Assembly: GCA_035275625.1 (NCBI GenBank)
Contig: DATEMK010000296.1
Location: forward strand, 1-6,055
Length of the DNA stretch: 6,055 nt
Direction of reading: 5' to 3'
Source of the DNA: DATEMK01 sp035275625
GTDB lineage: Bacteria > Bacteroidota > Bacteroidia > AKYH767-A > OLB10
Shown: positions 5,866 to 6,055 of the stretch, piece after piece
Layout: the number at the start of each line of letters is the position of its first letter
Numbering within the stretch: position 1 is the first letter of the stretch
Notes under the pieces: model-generated
What the model saw: only the letters and a program-made list of their open reading frames with translations
The model's database searches: none
What the model was told of the DNA's origin: nothing
Made by a program: the position numbers and the translations under genes

Positions 5866-6055
5866 ATGAAAACAGTAGACGATTTTAATTTTTCCGGCAA
5901 ACGGGCATTGATACGGGTTGATTTTAATGTTCCATTAAGCAAAGAAACTTTTGAAGTAACAGATGATTCGCGCATTCGTGCCGCAGTTCCAACGATAAAT
6001 AAAATTCTTAAAGATGGCGGAAGCGTTGTGCTCATGAGCCATCTCGGACGACCGT
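5866..6055 (+). CDS. pgk: Phosphoglycerate kinase, N-terminal 63 codons (cut by window edge)
   Basis: Phosphoglycerate kinase transfers phosphate between 1,3-bisphosphoglycerate and ADP in glycolysis and acts in reverse in gluconeogenesis. Only the start of the N-terminal, 3-phosphoglycerate-binding domain is visible. The diagnostic RVDFNVP is at 17-23, with substrate-contacting Asp19, Asn21 and Arg36 in DDSRIRAAVPTI (33-44), and SHLGRP at 58-63, where the basic patch begins. Family members have about 390-420 residues, so most of the gene lies beyond the window. The ATG at 5866 is the only sensible start: the protein opens with MKTVDDFNFSGKRALIR, in register with other PGKs. There is no Shine-Dalgarno sequence, as is usual in this phylum. 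It is transcribed divergently from holB across a 131-bp spacer. Confidence 0.96.
   Translation, partial: MKTVDDFNFSGKRALIRVDFNVPLSKETFEVTDDSRIRAAVPTINKILKDGGSVVLMSHLGRP

Noticed and set aside
5850..6035. 61-residue ORF antisense to pgk
   Set aside because: It is a shadow of the well-conserved pgk coding sequence and resembles no known protein.

Overview
The window looks like a chromosomal segment from a member of the Bacteroidota. The main evidence is a gliding-motility lipoprotein gene (gldH), which is confined to that phylum. Supporting evidence is a RicT homologue with a Gly/Cys-rich N-terminus, AT-rich intergenic DNA with TAnnTTTG-type -7 promoter elements, and the absence of Shine-Dalgarno sequences before the start codons. 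No RNA gene, CRISPR array, insertion sequence or phage gene was seen.

Layout, left to right: (1) the 5' part of a polysaccharide-type ABC-2 export permease on the minus strand, cut by the left edge; (2) a 270-bp divergent intergenic region with a 7-bp tandem repeat; (3) a full-length glutamine-dependent asparagine synthetase (asnB) on the plus strand; (4) a convergent junction of only 16 bp; (5) a minus-strand group transcribed holB -> ricT -> gldH. Here ricT and gldH overlap by 14 bp, and holB and ricT are separated by 140 bp holding a second, different 7-bp tandem repeat; (6) a 131-bp divergent promoter region between holB and pgk with two octamer arrays in opposite orientation; (7) the first 63 codons of phosphoglycerate kinase (pgk) on the plus strand, cut by the right edge.

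Functionally there are two blocks. The left block (export permease plus asnB) resembles the edge of a surface-polysaccharide locus, where AsnB-type enzymes sometimes amidate sugars rather than make free asparagine. The right block is conserved housekeeping: the clamp-loader subunit delta', an Fe-S PSP1-domain regulator that also sits beside holB in Bacillus subtilis, a gliding lipoprotein and a glycolytic enzyme.

The coding genes are all recognisable families, and I do not see a new multi-gene system. The least explained signals are intergenic. All three spacers longer than 100 bp carry a short-period tandem array (7, 7 and 8 bp) of unrelated sequence. Two of those spacers also share a 16-17 nt motif at a similar place upstream of a start codon.
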